Counted from the stretch's first letter, positions 1 to 10,884 are shown. The stretch: DNA of 59,955 nt from Suillus spraguei (GCA_016800925.1 JABCPU010000397.1:1-59955); one strand, 5' to 3'. Program-made: numbers and translations. Notes: generated from the sequence alone by a model not told the origin.

Positions 1-77
1 AGTTTGGAGGAGGAGGGGAATTGTATGGTGGTGGTTTGTCCCACTGGAGTATATCAGATTCATCGATCAACTCTGAC

Positions 78-843
78 TGTCATAAACCATACTCTAATCT
101 CAGATCCGACCATATCCGATCAGATCCGATCTATTCCATATCCATCCAGTCCACAGATCCTGTCCGGACCACCCATCCGAATGTACTCACTTCTCGCACC
201 TTAACTCCCTTGTGTATATCTGCATCTATCTCCTTTCGTCATTCCTCCTGATTCCGGTATTCCAGCTGTTTATATTTCCATCCTGTGTTACTGATCTGTT
301 TCCTGTGTTCATTTCCAATTCATGCTTACTGATCTGCTGTGCATTAACTAATAGACTTCTGTTACACTTCGCACATAGCCTCGGTCCCAGACTTGCTGAT
401 TATCCGTCTTAGATACTTACAGTATATAAACCACTTGTAAATCTCCATAGAACCTTAGTTCAAATATCATCTTAGATTCTACTCATTCTGTTCCCTCCGG
501 ACTTAAGCCACTTTCCACTTTAAGTCACCTCCGAGACTTAGGATTGATTCCTATAGTCTATATCTCCGACTCTATCTTCGGATAGTCTACCTCCGTTAGT
601 TTCTAGTTAGGAACTCGTTCCGAAGCTAGCCTTAATCTCTGTCCTCTTCTTACGTTCCGAACAACCTTCGGACATATCATATCTGATACCTTCGACACCC
701 GGATCCGTCACGCAACTCCTTCCGGGTCTTCGGACGAATAAACTCCTCCCTGAAATAAGGGGCATTACTCGAGAAAGGGGCACAGTGCATGAATTGAGGC
801 CAAAGCCCTTCGGATCTCTCTCCCCTTGAGTACGGTCTTAACA
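78..843 (+). mobile_element. Solo LTR, Gypsy family G1 (copy 1)
   Basis: A 766-bp LTR starting TGTCATA and ending TTAACA. It is flanked by a perfect 5-bp target duplication CTGAC (73-77 and 844-848), so it is a complete solo LTR left by LTR-LTR recombination. It matches the LTR at 24187-24955, which is followed by gag and sets the orientation, and those at 44957-45725 and 49593-50361 (reverse). Short open frames inside it are LTR sequence, not genes. Confidence 0.93.
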
Positions 844-895
844 CTGACACAGAACATGTCTGATGAAACAGAAATGAGTCGGGGGGGAAGCACTG

Positions 896-1161
896 CTAGT
901 GTGATAAGAGTTGGGGAAGTGGTTTTGAATTACTGAGGGATCCAGCAGTAGTCCTCTTCTGTCCACGGAGTTTGGCATTAGCACGAGCATTTTGAATCTG
1001 TCGAGCAGCTTTTCCCCTGTAGTTTGTTAAACAATCAGCACAGTTGAACACAGAAAGATCAGTGGAGGGAGTTACCATTCTGGCCTCAACTATGCAGCCT
1101 TCTGTTTGCGCAAGGCAGCATTTTTCTCCTCCAGTGTAAAGTATTTTGCTCTGCGACCCAT
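896..1161 (-). pseudogene. Small basic protein gene, two exons, one in-frame stop
   Basis: On the minus strand an ATG at 1161 opens MGRRAKYFTLEEKNAA. Exon 1 (1161-1076) ends at a GT donor. A 59-nt intron (1075-1017) ends in ACAG, and exon 2 (1016-896) continues in frame as GKAARQIQNARANAKLRGQK to a TAG stop. A TAG within exon 1, most simply a CAG codon changed by C to T, interrupts it. The protein would be about 68 residues, rich in Lys and Arg. The MGRRAKY start recalls short repeated basidiomycete genes, but I assign no function. The solo LTR lies just beyond its 3' end. Confidence 0.5.
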
Positions 1162-1183
1162 TGATGTTCAGTATAGTAGACAA

Positions 1184-1906
1184 TAAAGCAATGTGAAGTA
1201 CTTACAACATTGCACATAAATGCTACTGGTTGTCGTGTAGCATCTTCCACTGCCCATACTCCTTGAGTTTCTTATACCGGGCTGACAGGGCACTCCATGG
1301 GAGTCATCCAAGCTCGTTTCAAACAATGCTGGAGCACTGTAAGGTGTTGTGTTTGTCTTTCAAGGTAGCACAATTTTTTTCTGCAATGTGATTGGTTCTA
1401 AACACACTCAGAGGCTCCCAATGTTCAGCATTGCAGCCGTCAACTCATCACCCTCAACATCACCCTCGCAAGCCTCTAACATTCCATTACAGCATTTATG
1501 TGTCGGTCAAATTTTCAATTGTTCCGATATCCTCGGGTTGTTTTGTATGCTAAACCAAAGTAAGTAGTATGACACGTTTGAGCATTGTGATTGGTCTTAA
1601 TTTTCCTACTCGCCTGCAGATCACCGGGCGCTCTGCATATCCTGCCCCCGAGCCACTGTCTGCATTGCAACTTGTCATGGCACTTCTGCCCCCGAGCCAC
1701 TGTCTGCACGCATCCATTACAGCATAAGTGCATCCCTATTTCAAATGTCTGCTGGTATTATTCTGACTTTAGTACGGCATGCATCTCAATGGAATGATTC
1801 CATGCATGCAGGAATTTAAACTCCTTGAGATAAACTTAAAATGCAGTAGGCACTGTTGTTCCCCCCCTTCACCTTCTCAAAAATTTGACTGGACAATACT
1901 GCAGCC
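1184..1906. other. Gene-poor stretch with a 22-bp direct repeat
   Basis: No convincing gene seen. A short motif, TGCCCCCGAGCCACTGTCTG, occurs twice about 40 bp apart (around 1645-1710). The stretch probably includes the upstream region of the gene starting at 1907. Confidence 0.4.
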
Positions 1907-2974
1907 ATGACTCAATCATACAATGAATACTCATTCCCCCTCGACCCAAACATCCCACCCCCTCACACATTGTCCCAATCTATGTGTCTTCCTCCTGGCG
2001 GGGATTATATTCAGGAACAATATGGTGGAGGGCATCGTCCCAAGACTCCCCCAGTGGAGTTAACTCCTACCAGGCTAAGGAGTCAGATTAAGGCCATGCA
2101 GCACGACATTGGTATAGTCAAAGAGGCTGCCATCCGGCATCAGGCAAACCCATTCCCATCCAATGCTCTTACCAGTCCCTCAGCACACCCAGAACCTGCA
2201 CCTGCACATCCTATTCACAATAACAGTGTCGTGGAAGGCAATGCACTGTCCACTCTGCCTCAGGAAAATATTCAACATCCATCACCGTGTCTCCATGATC
2301 CAAATCCTCCATGTCCTGCACCTCTACAGGATATGTTTTACAATCTGGTGGAGGCACAACCTGACGGATGGTTGCCCCAGCAATCAGATTCCTTTGGAGT
2401 GATGGATGACACATTGTTCACTGCATTGCTCATGGAGATGCAGGAACATTTTATGTCTTCTGATGTCGGCCTGGGTTTCACTAACCAGCCATCCTCCTCG
2501 CATGCACCCTTTCATGAGCTTCTGGCGCCTCAGAGTGTCGCAGGAAGTTCTAGCCAGATGCATGCACCCTCTCACAAGCTTCTCGCACCTCAGAGTATCT
2601 CAGGAAGTTCTAGCCAGATTGCACCTGTGCTTACAAATGTCATTCCACCAACACTGCTGAAGGATGCTGGCAGCAGTTACAGCCTTTCTGGCCCTCCTCC
2701 TCGTCCCTCCTCACATGAGCGTGGTGCTTCCATTGACACCGGAAATGTCAATGACTTGTTTGCTGATCCTCAGGACAGCAAAGATGTGTCTGCCTTGACG
2801 TCAGGCCAGTCGTTTGTCACTGGACGGAAGTCTGCCGACACCAGTGCAACTCTCGAAGCTGGTTTCGTGTCACAACCCACAAACGAATTAATGCAAGGGC
2901 AGGGACTAGGACTTAAACAAAGGTTGTCACAAGGAAAGAGAAGAGCAAGGACATCTTGGATTGCTACTATGTAG
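1907..2974 (+). CDS. Uncharacterised low-complexity protein, 355 aa open frame
   Basis: A long open frame starting MTQSYNEYSFPLDP, rich in Pro, Ser, His and Gln, with a near-tandem duplication of a Ser/Leu/Ala/Pro stretch (about residues 200-240, HELLAPQSVAGSSSQ and HKLLAPQSISGSSSQ). It ends in a basic GKRRARTSW segment just before a stop. No catalytic domain is visible. The next coding block begins near 3352 in a related gene, so this is probably the 5' exon of the same repeat-family gene, separated from the rest by an AT-rich insertion at 2975-3350. Function unknown. The frame is long enough to be real, but expression is unproven. Confidence 0.6.
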   Translation: MTQSYNEYSFPLDPNIPPPHTLSQSMCLPPGGDYIQEQYGGGHRPKTPPVELTPTRLRSQIKAMQHDIGIVKEAAIRHQANPFPSNALTSPSAHPEPAPAHPIHNNSVVEGNALSTLPQENIQHPSPCLHDPNPPCPAPLQDMFYNLVEAQPDGWLPQQSDSFGVMDDTLFTALLMEMQEHFMSSDVGLGFTNQPSSSHAPFHELLAPQSVAGSSSQMHAPSHKLLAPQSISGSSSQIAPVLTNVIPPTLLKDAGSSYSLSGPPPRPSSHERGASIDTGNVNDLFADPQDSKDVSALTSGQSFVTGRKSADTSATLEAGFVSQPTNELMQGQGLGLKQRLSQGKRRARTSWIATM

Positions 2975-3351
2975 ATACAAGAGGTTTGAACTAAAGAACT
3001 ACTACAGCGAAACTAGCTAACTATATACACATCTTGAAACTGAGATGTAAACTGAGTTTGAAACTACTAGCCAATCATAAAATAGAAATGAGAATCATAT
3101 GATGTGATAGTTGTGACATTGTTATGACATCATATTCTAGAAGATTCTAAGATCACATGATACTATCTTATCTTATCTTATCTGATAGCATCATAAAAGA
3201 TCTCTTCTTCTTCATCAGGAAGTTCAGTTATAGAAGTGGATATGGGAATTTCGATAGGGTTTGGGTTTGTCTTAGTGCTGGGTTTAGACGCTTTAGGGAA
3301 ATTGAGAAAGGAATAGTGATTTGTGTTTGGAATTTGTGACATTTTGTCGAC
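2975..3351. other. AT-rich non-coding insertion between two coding blocks
   Basis: About 375 bp of AT-rich sequence with TCTTA microrepeats near 3165-3183. It lies between the coding frame ending at 2974 and one resuming about 3352 and has no good splice sites at its edges. It may be an LTR or MITE relic, but I could not find matching ends or a target duplication. Confidence 0.35.
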
Positions 3352-4609
3352 ATTGAGCAATCGTTCCTTGAGCTCTTAGGGTTGACATCAATTCCTGTGC
3401 AGCAAGTCATCAACTGGTTCTTGAAAAGTCAAGGTCGGACCACAGTCAACACAAACTTCTGGAATATATATGCTTGCAGTTACTTCAAGGATCATACCGA
3501 GCAAGAACTTGCATGAGTTGGACTTCAAGTTCCTGCAGACGGAGGCTCTCTGGGTAAGTTTTGATCCTATATGTTGATGTGGTACTTACGATTCCATGTG
3601 CATGTTAGGTATATCGATTCGGACGAAATGCTATGACCTCTTCAAAGAGGCCTTTCCAGACAAATACAAAGACATTCTCTCCATCCATGATGAGGTGAAA
3701 ATGCTATCTGCCTCCCCTCAAACAGTCTCCCAGTGCGGACAAGAGTTTCAAAAATACTACCAAAGGATGTTTAGTATTGTAAGTATACTTCCTTGGCGCT
3801 TCACTGCTTGCTGTTCCCTGACTGTCTTTCATTATAGGCTGACGGTGCTGCTGCTAAATTTGGTTTTGAGACCGCGATGGTCATCTGTGGTAAAATTGTC
3901 AATCAAGATGCCTCCCTCGGTCAAGTTCACACTATGCCAGGTGCTGCAGAGGTAGGTATCTAGAGAGTGATATTCAATACTGAGATCACTAATGACAATC
4001 TGCTAGTTCTGGAGTCTGCAATGCCAAGCTGATGATGACACCATCATTGGTCACCTCAAAGCTCATGTCTAGTAAGTCTCAATCTGTGTCCTACCATTAT
4101 CCTTTCTTATTCATCTTCAAAACAGCAATAAGACTTCACTGGCAGTGGTAGAAGGTGCCTTTGACGACTTGCCCGAAGATGATGATGAAGCCTCTTCCAA
4201 GGATGTTGACATGATTCCTTCGACTGAAGTTGAGGGTCGCGAAGAATCTCTCTGGTGGTTCAAGAAAGAAATCACAAAACGAGTCAGTAAGTAGCTATCC
4301 TGGTCTTTCTTTGGCTCAACCTGACATTCATTCTCATATAGCTGACCTTGGCGGGAAGTTTACATCTGATAATAATTTCCTTGGAAAACAATGCCCAGCG
4401 CCTTGGCCGCTGGCGGCCTGAACATCGAAGGGTACCCCGCCCACAAGTGCCTCATGCCAGGCGAATCTCATGATCCAACAGCCAAAAACAACAAGGGCAT
4501 AGGTGTATTGACGTACAAAGAGGTTGCAGCACTTGTTGATGCTTACAAGGCCAGTGTAACAAACATATTGACGCTGGGCTTAAAACCCCATATTTTGACA
4601 CTCGTCTCA
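3352..4609 (+). pseudogene. Uncharacterised agaricomycete repeat-family gene, six exons, broken
   Basis: Six exons can be joined with clear GT-AG introns: 3352-3553, 3609-3778, 3838-3951, 4007-4071, 4126-4286 and 4342-4609. Introns are 54-59 bp. Recognisable stretches are VQQVINWFLKSQGRTTVN, then ADGAAAKFGFETAMVICGK, an acidic segment, and a C-terminal module with GYPAHKCLMPGE followed by KGIGVLTYKEVAALVDAY. The last module matches the one in the gene at 8070-8934 (LPAILARCGYILENYP, MPGE, KGI), so both belong to one family. It is broken by a TGA in exon 1 (most simply CGA to TGA) and by a lost T near 4377 that shifts the frame before the PWKTMPSALAAGG stretch. Coding similarity stops where the repeat at 4610 begins. 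From memory, this family is high-copy in agaricomycete genomes; function unknown. Confidence 0.6.
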
Positions 4610-5506
4610 TGTCTACAGGAGTTACCACTTGTCCATGGCCGTCTTACCCCTTTAGCAGTACTGGCGGCATCCCACGCTTACTGCACACTGTACCGACTGC
4701 CGCACCTCATTCCATGAACCAATGTCCTTCCATGTCCTTGCCGCATCTGCATAGCTCCATTTGGTGCGTAGTTTGTTCTCTGTTCATTATCACTGATTCC
4801 ACGGCAAGCCTTATTACATGTTGCCTCGTGCCGCAGCGCCTCGCACTATGTTTACTTACGGCAGTTACTACACTCCAGCACTACTGATCTCACCTAGAGT
4901 ATTCCAAGTACATACAAATTAGGATATAAGCACCGCGTACCCCGCACGATACAGTACCTGATTTTACACCATTGCATATACTATAGGTCAGGATTATTGT
5001 CTAGCTCTGGATTAACCCAGTAGTGGACTTAGTCTTTAAAGTTCCCTTATCACTCATTAATACATCACGCTCGTTCTCCGTTACCGCTGGACTTTTGACT
5101 GTTACTTTGATTGAACTTCTCACGCACCACTACTTTACTGCTGAAAGTACCGCGGACTTCTTTACTGTTTCATTGCACCGCTCGCAACCTTACCGCTACC
5201 ACTGAGACCACCGCTTGACATCGCTTGCTCAACGAAACTGTGACTGACCTTATCTTGACCATGGAAGCACCACTACTCACGATGCTAGTTCCAGCAGTAA
5301 CATCGCTGACCGCAGCAACTTACCGCTGACCACAACGCTTGTTTCACACATAAGTTAGACTCGAACTTGACCATACTAATAGGCATCCCCCTTTAGGGTC
5401 AAACACTCTTGTTCTTACAAGTGAAGCAGACTAGACGGAGCGCAAGACTAACATACTAGTTTAGGCAGTGGTTTATCTACAGCCCAAGCTAGGTTGTATC
5501 TTTACA
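4610..5506 (+). repeat. Dispersed repeat ending in TTTACA, copy 1 (LTR-like)
   Basis: The last roughly 110 bp (5397-5506) align with 58505-58614 at about 80 percent, and both copies stop at the same TTTACA, after which the flanks differ. Both also contain a shared GGTGCGTAG block and a Thr/Ala-codon-like run of ACCGC triplets. A shared right terminus implies a mobile element end, probably an LTR (TG start, CA end). I could not confirm the left end or a target duplication. Confidence 0.45.
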
Positions 5507-5628
5507 CCGGCACTATGCGGGTGGTCAAGTCTCCTCATACACACAGTAAGTTTTGTCTCTATTTTGTCATCCGATTTACACAACATTTTCATAGTGTCCT
5601 TGATTGAATCAAAAAAGCGGTTATCATC

Positions 5629-7508
5629 ATGGAGGCTCCTCCATCCACCTGGGAGCACTCATGTGCTCATCACATGTTTGCTGATCGTCACACAGATTAC
5701 AGTGGCCCAGAGCATGTGGAGACAAGTGTCGCACAGACCAGAGTCAAGAAGGGAAAGAACATTTCAAAAGCTCGTGATCCTGAGCACCAAGAGCCGGTCA
5801 TGTCTCCTTGCCCTCCTGCGTGTCCCTTTAAGGTCATTCCTAAGCCCATTGATAAGTCACAAACTCCCCCTCCTGCTTGTCCCTTTCATGTTGTTGCTAA
5901 TCTGCATGTGCCAATAGCTCCTAAGGCTGCTGCAGACGAGGTCATCGAACTCACCTCAGCTTCAGATGGCTCGAAGGACACAGAGGAGCTGGACACTGAA
6001 TATGAAGATGATTCATGCAGTAAGAACGGAAATTAAAGTCAGGACATAGTTCTCAGGCATCCAAGAAGTGCGCTTCCTCAGATATCATTGACATTGAACC
6101 GAAGAAGGAACATGTACATTCCAAGGCAAAACCACTGAAGCCACCACCTTTCGATGCCTCTCCATTGAAGGGGGGTCCACTGTCACCATTAACTGTGGGG
6201 TCCTCTTCAGTTGATGAAGACCGCTCGTCTGGAAATGAAGGTTCATGCCTACATGTGTGCATCTGTGTTTCCTCACTGACCATCTTATTCAGCTGCCATT
6301 TGACCTGTAATTCGCCTCCAGGACGGTCCTTCCAAAGTGCTTCTGAAATCCAAGGGTACGCATCTATGTTTTTGGATCTATATATTGTTGACTTGGTTCC
6401 TACAGTGCCCCCAAAACCAAAACATGTGACAAAGGAATCCCAGGCAGCCATGCACCATGTACACCAGAATATGTATGCAGTCGATTCAGAAGAGGAGGAG
6501 GATGCTCCAGGTGAATGCACTCGGAGGCCACAGCAGATGCTGCCATGCTCGCAGACCCCAAGATCGATGCTGCAGCTCGGCCAGTGAACCCTACCGCAAT
6601 TGCACCGGCGGCTCCTACTACAGAGGACGAGTTTTCGCCGCAGGACAATGTCTCCCGGCCATTGAAGTCACGCCCAGTGTGGCTTCACAACCGAGAGCTC
6701 TGAGCAACCCCAACCTTCGAACGGTATGCTCCAGCTCACGTCTTCTCCTTCTATACCTGGCAATGAGGAGAACGGAAACCCCCAAGTTTAATTCATCAAT
6801 CGTCCATCTTCACGTCCCCCCCCACTTCAGATTGATCCTCATTTCGAGGGGGCCACCCACTATGCATGCTCTCCACTGCTTCCACACAATGCTCTTGTCC
6901 CACATGAGGGTCCCATCCTACATGAGGCTCCTTTACACATGCATGAGCTTCCCAGTCATCCTCGCGAGCCATCTGTGCCATTGCAAGAGCCTCTGCTTCA
7001 TCATGCTCCCTCTGTGCACTCTCGTAATCCCTCTGTGCACCCTCATGATCCCTCTGTTCACCCTCGCAATCCCTCTGTGCACCCTCACAATCCCTCCGTT
7101 CACCCTTGTGATCCCTCCATTCACCCTCGCAATCCCTCCATTCACCCTCACAATCCCTCTATGCACCCTCGTGAGGGACACTCCTACCCACATGATGTTG
7201 CTCATTATCGTGATGTGCACGACACACCCTATGATTGGAATGGTCTCCCTCACACCCATCCTCATCCTACTGGCATTGTCAATCCCCACGGCCTTGCATG
7301 CACCCGCAATCCCGAAGAAGCTCGGTATGGTTGTGCACCCATGGGATACAACCATCCAGGTTATCTTTCTCGTTACAACTCACCTGCTGATGGATACAAC
7401 AACCACCATGATGACCACAGGTATCCACCAGACTCCTACTATCAAGATGTGCGCAGTCATGACCGGAGGTACTATGGAGATTCTAGTAGATGGCCAGACC
7501 GCCGCTGA
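5629..7508 (+). pseudogene. Multi-exon low-complexity protein with C-terminal HPxxPS heptads, frame-broken
   Basis: The ATG at 5629 opens MEAPPSTWEHSCAHHM, and the frame runs to a stop at 6036 with acidic and Pro/Cys-rich segments (CPPACPF twice). Coding character continues in another frame from about 6037 (GHSSQASKKCASSDIIDI) to an apparent GT-AG intron at about 6240-6322, then more exons (SEEEEDAP near 6500, NPTAIAPAAPTTEDEFS near 6590). The C-terminal part reads through MHELPSHPREPSVPL into seven heptads and ends RYYGDSSRWPDRR at 7508. Frame changes near 6037, 6700 and the poly-C tract at 6823 suggest decay, though some could be unseen introns. No enzyme motif is seen. It sits in a block of repeat-family genes. 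Confidence 0.45.
7018..7170 (+). repeat. 21-bp minisatellite encoding HPRNPSV-type heptads
   Basis: About seven tandem 21-bp units encode heptads of the form H-[PS]-[RHC]-[ND]-P-S-[VIM]. Units differ by a few substitutions but keep frame, so the array grew inside a coding sequence. A degraded array of related design (NPRKPLF-like) lies at 8940-9060. Confidence 0.8.
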
Positions 7509-7773
7509 TACCCTTTTTATGTGCTTGTTTTTTTGACTAACTTTTCTCTCTCTCGCCCCTTAATTTTGGTGTTTGTGCCTCTCGCCTTTTAGTGTAGTGA
7601 CTATCATTTTGTTACCTCATGCTTCACCTCAGATTTGATGTAGTGCCTCCTCCTGAATATATTGTGTTGGTGTTTTCGTGTTCGCATCTGATGAATGTTG
7701 CATGCTGCCTCCTGAGTTTTTGTCCCCAATCTCTGGGTATGTTAAATTGACTGATTGAAATCAATTAAGACAC

Positions 7774-7866
7774 AAAAAAATATGCTATCGAGGAATCGAA
7801 CTCAAGACTCCACAAGGACCTTGCCAACAATACGCAACGCCAATACCACATCGCCATAAGACCTCT
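7774..7866 (-). ncRNA. tRNA-like Pol III element (tRNA-derived SINE or pseudo-tRNA)
   Basis: On the minus strand TGGCGATGTGG (7856-7846) matches the A box TGGCNNAGTGG at 10 of 11 positions. AGTTCGATTCC (7801-7791) matches the B box GGTTCGANTCC at 10 of 11. Start-to-start spacing is 55 bp and a T7 run (7779-7773) follows as a Pol III terminator. I could not draw a clean T stem, so a tRNA-derived SINE or a decayed tRNA fits better than a working tRNA gene. Confidence 0.45.
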
Positions 7867-8069
7867 GGATGTGCAGAGTGCACATATCATATAATGGCAC
7901 CCTTCAGCCAATGCTTCTATCGATTATCAGCACACCATCAATCAGCGCTCACCTTCAATGGCTTTATCACTTCTATTGATTATCGATGAGGGCACACCTC
8001 ATCTAAATGTGTAAGTTATTAATATTTTTCTTCTGCACTCCTCTCTCTCACCATATATTTGTTGCATCA

Positions 8070-8934
8070 ATGGATTTCATGCAACTGGACTGCGTTCTTG
8101 AACGAATCACATTGCGGCACAGGGTGCAAGCACAGGAAGTGGTGGACAACTGGTTGGAGAGACGACGGATTGGTCCTGATGGATGGAGGCTGCTTGACGG
8201 TATACCTTGCATTATTGGGGGGCTGACAGGACTTCTCGGTAAGTGTGCTTGTCAGATCACAGGTAGAATAGCTAAATATGTTACAGGATCACTTGAAGGG
8301 CGAGGGGGCAACTTTCCCTGGAAAACGTTACCCGCCATCCTAGCCCGTTGTGGCTATATCCTCGAAAACTACCCGGAAAACATACTAATGCCTGGTGAAA
8401 GACGTGCCACACTCATGAAGAGCAAGGGCATACACGACCTTGCTATCCACGAGCGGCGTGTCCTTGCAGGTGCCCTCAAGAATAACACCCTCACCATCAA
8501 AACTGTCACAACAGACACCCTCAAAGACCTCATAGCTTCATGTGTCCCCGTTATCGTTGGAGAAGCGCCCTCCGCAGATTCTCGTCACACTCGTGGCCAA
8601 CAAGTGTTTGCCGATGGACAAATTGATAGGCTTGGATTGAGCCATCTGGGCAACACTCCTCCTGCAAAATTGTGTGCTGTGTTGTCTAAGCGCAGAGACT
8701 CCACGTGTTCGTAGAGGTACCACAGGCCCCACCCTCCTGGAAGTTGAAAGCAATATGGCGACGCTCACTAGACTTTGGACCCAACAATAGCGACCTTATC
8801 CCACAGATTACTGCCATCAGGGATGATGAAGTGGGGGTTGGCGCTATCAAGGATGAAGAAGCCGCCAATGATGCCAAAACCGAGGACGAAGAGGAAATTG
8901 ACGAGCTTTTTGCATCGCAGGAAAGGACATGATT
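8070..8934 (+). pseudogene. Second member of the MPGE/KGI repeat family, C-terminal half
   Basis: The open frame from ATG 8070 contains GGNFPWKTLPAILARCGYIL, ENYPENILMPGE, KGIHDLAIHERRVLAGAL and VPVIVGEAPSADSRHTRG, then runs out near 8714. A second frame (8705-8934) continues with APPSWKLKAIWRRSLDFGPN and ends in an acidic tail DEEEIDELFASQERT. The frame change near 8700 is an indel or an unrecognised intron. The N-terminal half found in the homologue at 3352-4609 (the VINWFLKSQ block) is absent upstream, and an intron candidate begins after GWRLLDG (about 8200). Function unknown; a conserved, high-copy agaricomycete family from memory. Confidence 0.55.
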
Positions 8935-8939
8935 TGTGT

Positions 8940-9060
8940 AAGCATCTCAAGCCTCCATTCAACCCTCGCAAACCTCTCTCTTCAACCCTCACAAGCCTCT
9001 CCTCAACCCTCGCAAACCTCCATTCAACCTCCATCACATCCTCGTGAGCCTCCCTTCCAC
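8940..9060 (+). repeat. Degenerate minisatellite, NPRKPLF-like units
   Basis: Four or five imperfect units of about 18-24 bp built on AACCCTCGCAAACCTC. Indels break the frame between units. It resembles the heptad array at 7018-7170 in codon pattern (Pro-Arg/His-Lys/Asn-Pro) and is probably the relic of a similar protein tail. Confidence 0.5.
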
Positions 9061-9222
9061 GGCATGTACTAACCATTAGCATCTGCACACATGATCATGT
9101 TGATTGAGTGTTGTGTCGCGTGTTGCCTTCTATCTTACTTTTTGTCTTTACCGCTGTCTGAGATGCTCTTCCCCCTGCCTCACAAAGTCACATGCTCGAG
9201 TACAATACATGTTGCCTGGTAT

Positions 9223-9861
9223 TGTTACGAACTGGGGTGGCGTCACCAGTGACAGTGAAAAGACACAGTCGGTCTGCTGGGAAGTTCTACAATGTCCAGA
9301 AGAGGACAAGGTGAGAGTACAAGGAACGCATTCCGAGTACTATCAAGGGTTTAGCCTCAAAGACAAGTCTAAGAGGTTCTATGAGAATAGAGACTAAGGC
9401 TAAGGAGTGCTTAGACTTAGAGACGATTCAAGACGACTTAGGTTGGAGACCTAAGCGAAGGATGTTCCAGGTAAAACCCAGTAAGATTAAAGTAAAGAAT
9501 CTACTACAAGTACACTGTGCTTATATAGGTACATATGTGCGCACAGACCAGGTAACTGTGGGAATATAAGTGTGTATCCTAATGAGGAAGGCATATATTG
9601 TACAAGCGTGTTGAAACGCATGAGTAAGGGATGAAAGCATGTGTTTAGCATATGCGTATGCTAAACCGGCTGAGTCCGAGAATAGAGTCATGGGAATTCA
9701 TGACATCACATGATATGACATGTCGACGACATATAGTTGAATCATGTAGTCATGTGATGTCTGATGGAAGTGGAAGTGTCTGAGCAATAAGCTCCATATC
9801 ATATCATGTGATATACAAGAATAGAAAGGAAAAATGAATAGGGGCACGTACGACTGTAACA
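9223..9861 (-). mobile_element. Solo LTR, Gypsy family G2-like (copy A)
   Basis: A 639-bp LTR beginning TGTTACGAACTG and ending CTGTAACA, flanked by a perfect GGTAT target duplication (9218-9222, 9862-9866). It is related over most of its length to the LTRs of the full element at 47688-57593, whose genes read on the minus strand when its LTRs lie in this orientation; hence the strand given. It keeps CpG where that element has TG or CA (TACGAA against TATGAA). Confidence 0.92.
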
Positions 9862-9866
9862 GGTAT

Positions 9867-10184
9867 TCATGGTTATGAGATTAGGAGATGACAAGGATAC
9901 ATGGCCTGACAGAGAGGGATAACAAGTGTGTATTTTCTTCGTGGTTTGAATGTGTTCTTGTATCCCTTTCGCATCCACGGCTTTTCCCCATGTTGTTAGT
10001 CACTGTCTCTGTACGCCTTTCATGCCAAATATATTGCCTTTCGCGCACTTGTATTGAGATTCAGCAAATTCCAACATGTATTGCAAAACATACAAATCAA
10101 CTATTTTAAACAGCGAGGGCGCACGGCCTCGCGTGGTTGGTTCCTACCCTCGCAAGCCTCTGGGAGCACGGAGACAATACACAA
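9867..10184. other. No gene seen
   Basis: About 320 bp between the solo LTR and the MITE pair. Short open frames only, none with recognisable composition. Confidence 0.4.
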
Positions 10185-10185
10185 A

Positions 10186-10459
10186 CATCAGGAAATTCAC
10201 ACATTCCTTGACGTGCCCTTATGCGGACTTATTTACACTTAACTGCCTTGGTGAAATTGAATCTACTTGTCCAAAATTTCAATGTGAATGAATTCAGAAA
10301 AAAAAAAGTTGAGATATATTAATATACATGTTTTATTGTATTTCGCACTCAAAAAATATAAGATATGCCAGGTGAATGATGTGAGAGAGAGCAAACAAGT
10401 TTTGAGATAAGTGAGTTAAGCTGATTAAGCATGTTAAGGAATGTGTGAATTTCCTGATG
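10186..10459 (+). mobile_element. MITE 1 of an inverted pair
   Basis: A 274-bp AT-rich element with terminal inverted repeats of at least 24 bp starting CATCAGGAAATTCACACATT and no coding capacity. It is the reverse complement of MITE 2 (10612-10884). By eye the only difference is an A10 against A9 run. No clear target duplication was found. Confidence 0.8.
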
Positions 10460-10611
10460 AAGGAAAAGGCATATACCTCTTGCGGCAATTACAGGGAGCC
10501 TCCGTGGAGAGGCATACCTCACAGGTGGGTTCCCTGCAACATAGAAACCCCACCTCATAGACCATGGGACGGGCACTTAAGTGCTGCCAAGGGTGTATTG
10601 GTGGAATGCTC

Positions 10612-10884
10612 CATCAGGAAATTCACACATTCCTTAACATGCTTAATCAGCTTAACTCACTTATCTCAAAACTTGTTTGCTCTCTCTCACATCATTCACC
10701 TGGCATATCTTATATTTTTTGAGTGCGAAATACAATAAAACATGTATATTAATATATCTCAACTTTTTTTTTCTGAATTCATTCACATTGAAATTTTGGA
10801 CAAGTAGATTCAATTTCACCAAGGCAGTTAAGTGTAAATAAGTCCGCATAAGGGCACGTCAAGGAATGTGTGAATTTCCTGATG
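10612..10884 (-). mobile_element. MITE 2 of an inverted pair
   Basis: A 273-bp reverse-complement copy of MITE 1 with a 152-bp spacer between them (10460-10611). Together they form a roughly 700-bp palindrome that could fold into a hairpin with a 273-bp stem. Its right end abuts the first recognisable codons of the RING-finger gene. Confidence 0.8.

Noticed and set aside
7018..7170. Array considered as a CRISPR
   Set aside because: Contiguous 21-bp units without spacers, in frame within a coding region of a eukaryotic genome.
6457..7536. A 359-codon frame overlapping the heptad gene
   Set aside because: In its second half it is the shifted frame of the HPRNPSV array; the other frame gives the regular heptads and a Tyr/Asp-rich C-terminus that looks genuine.
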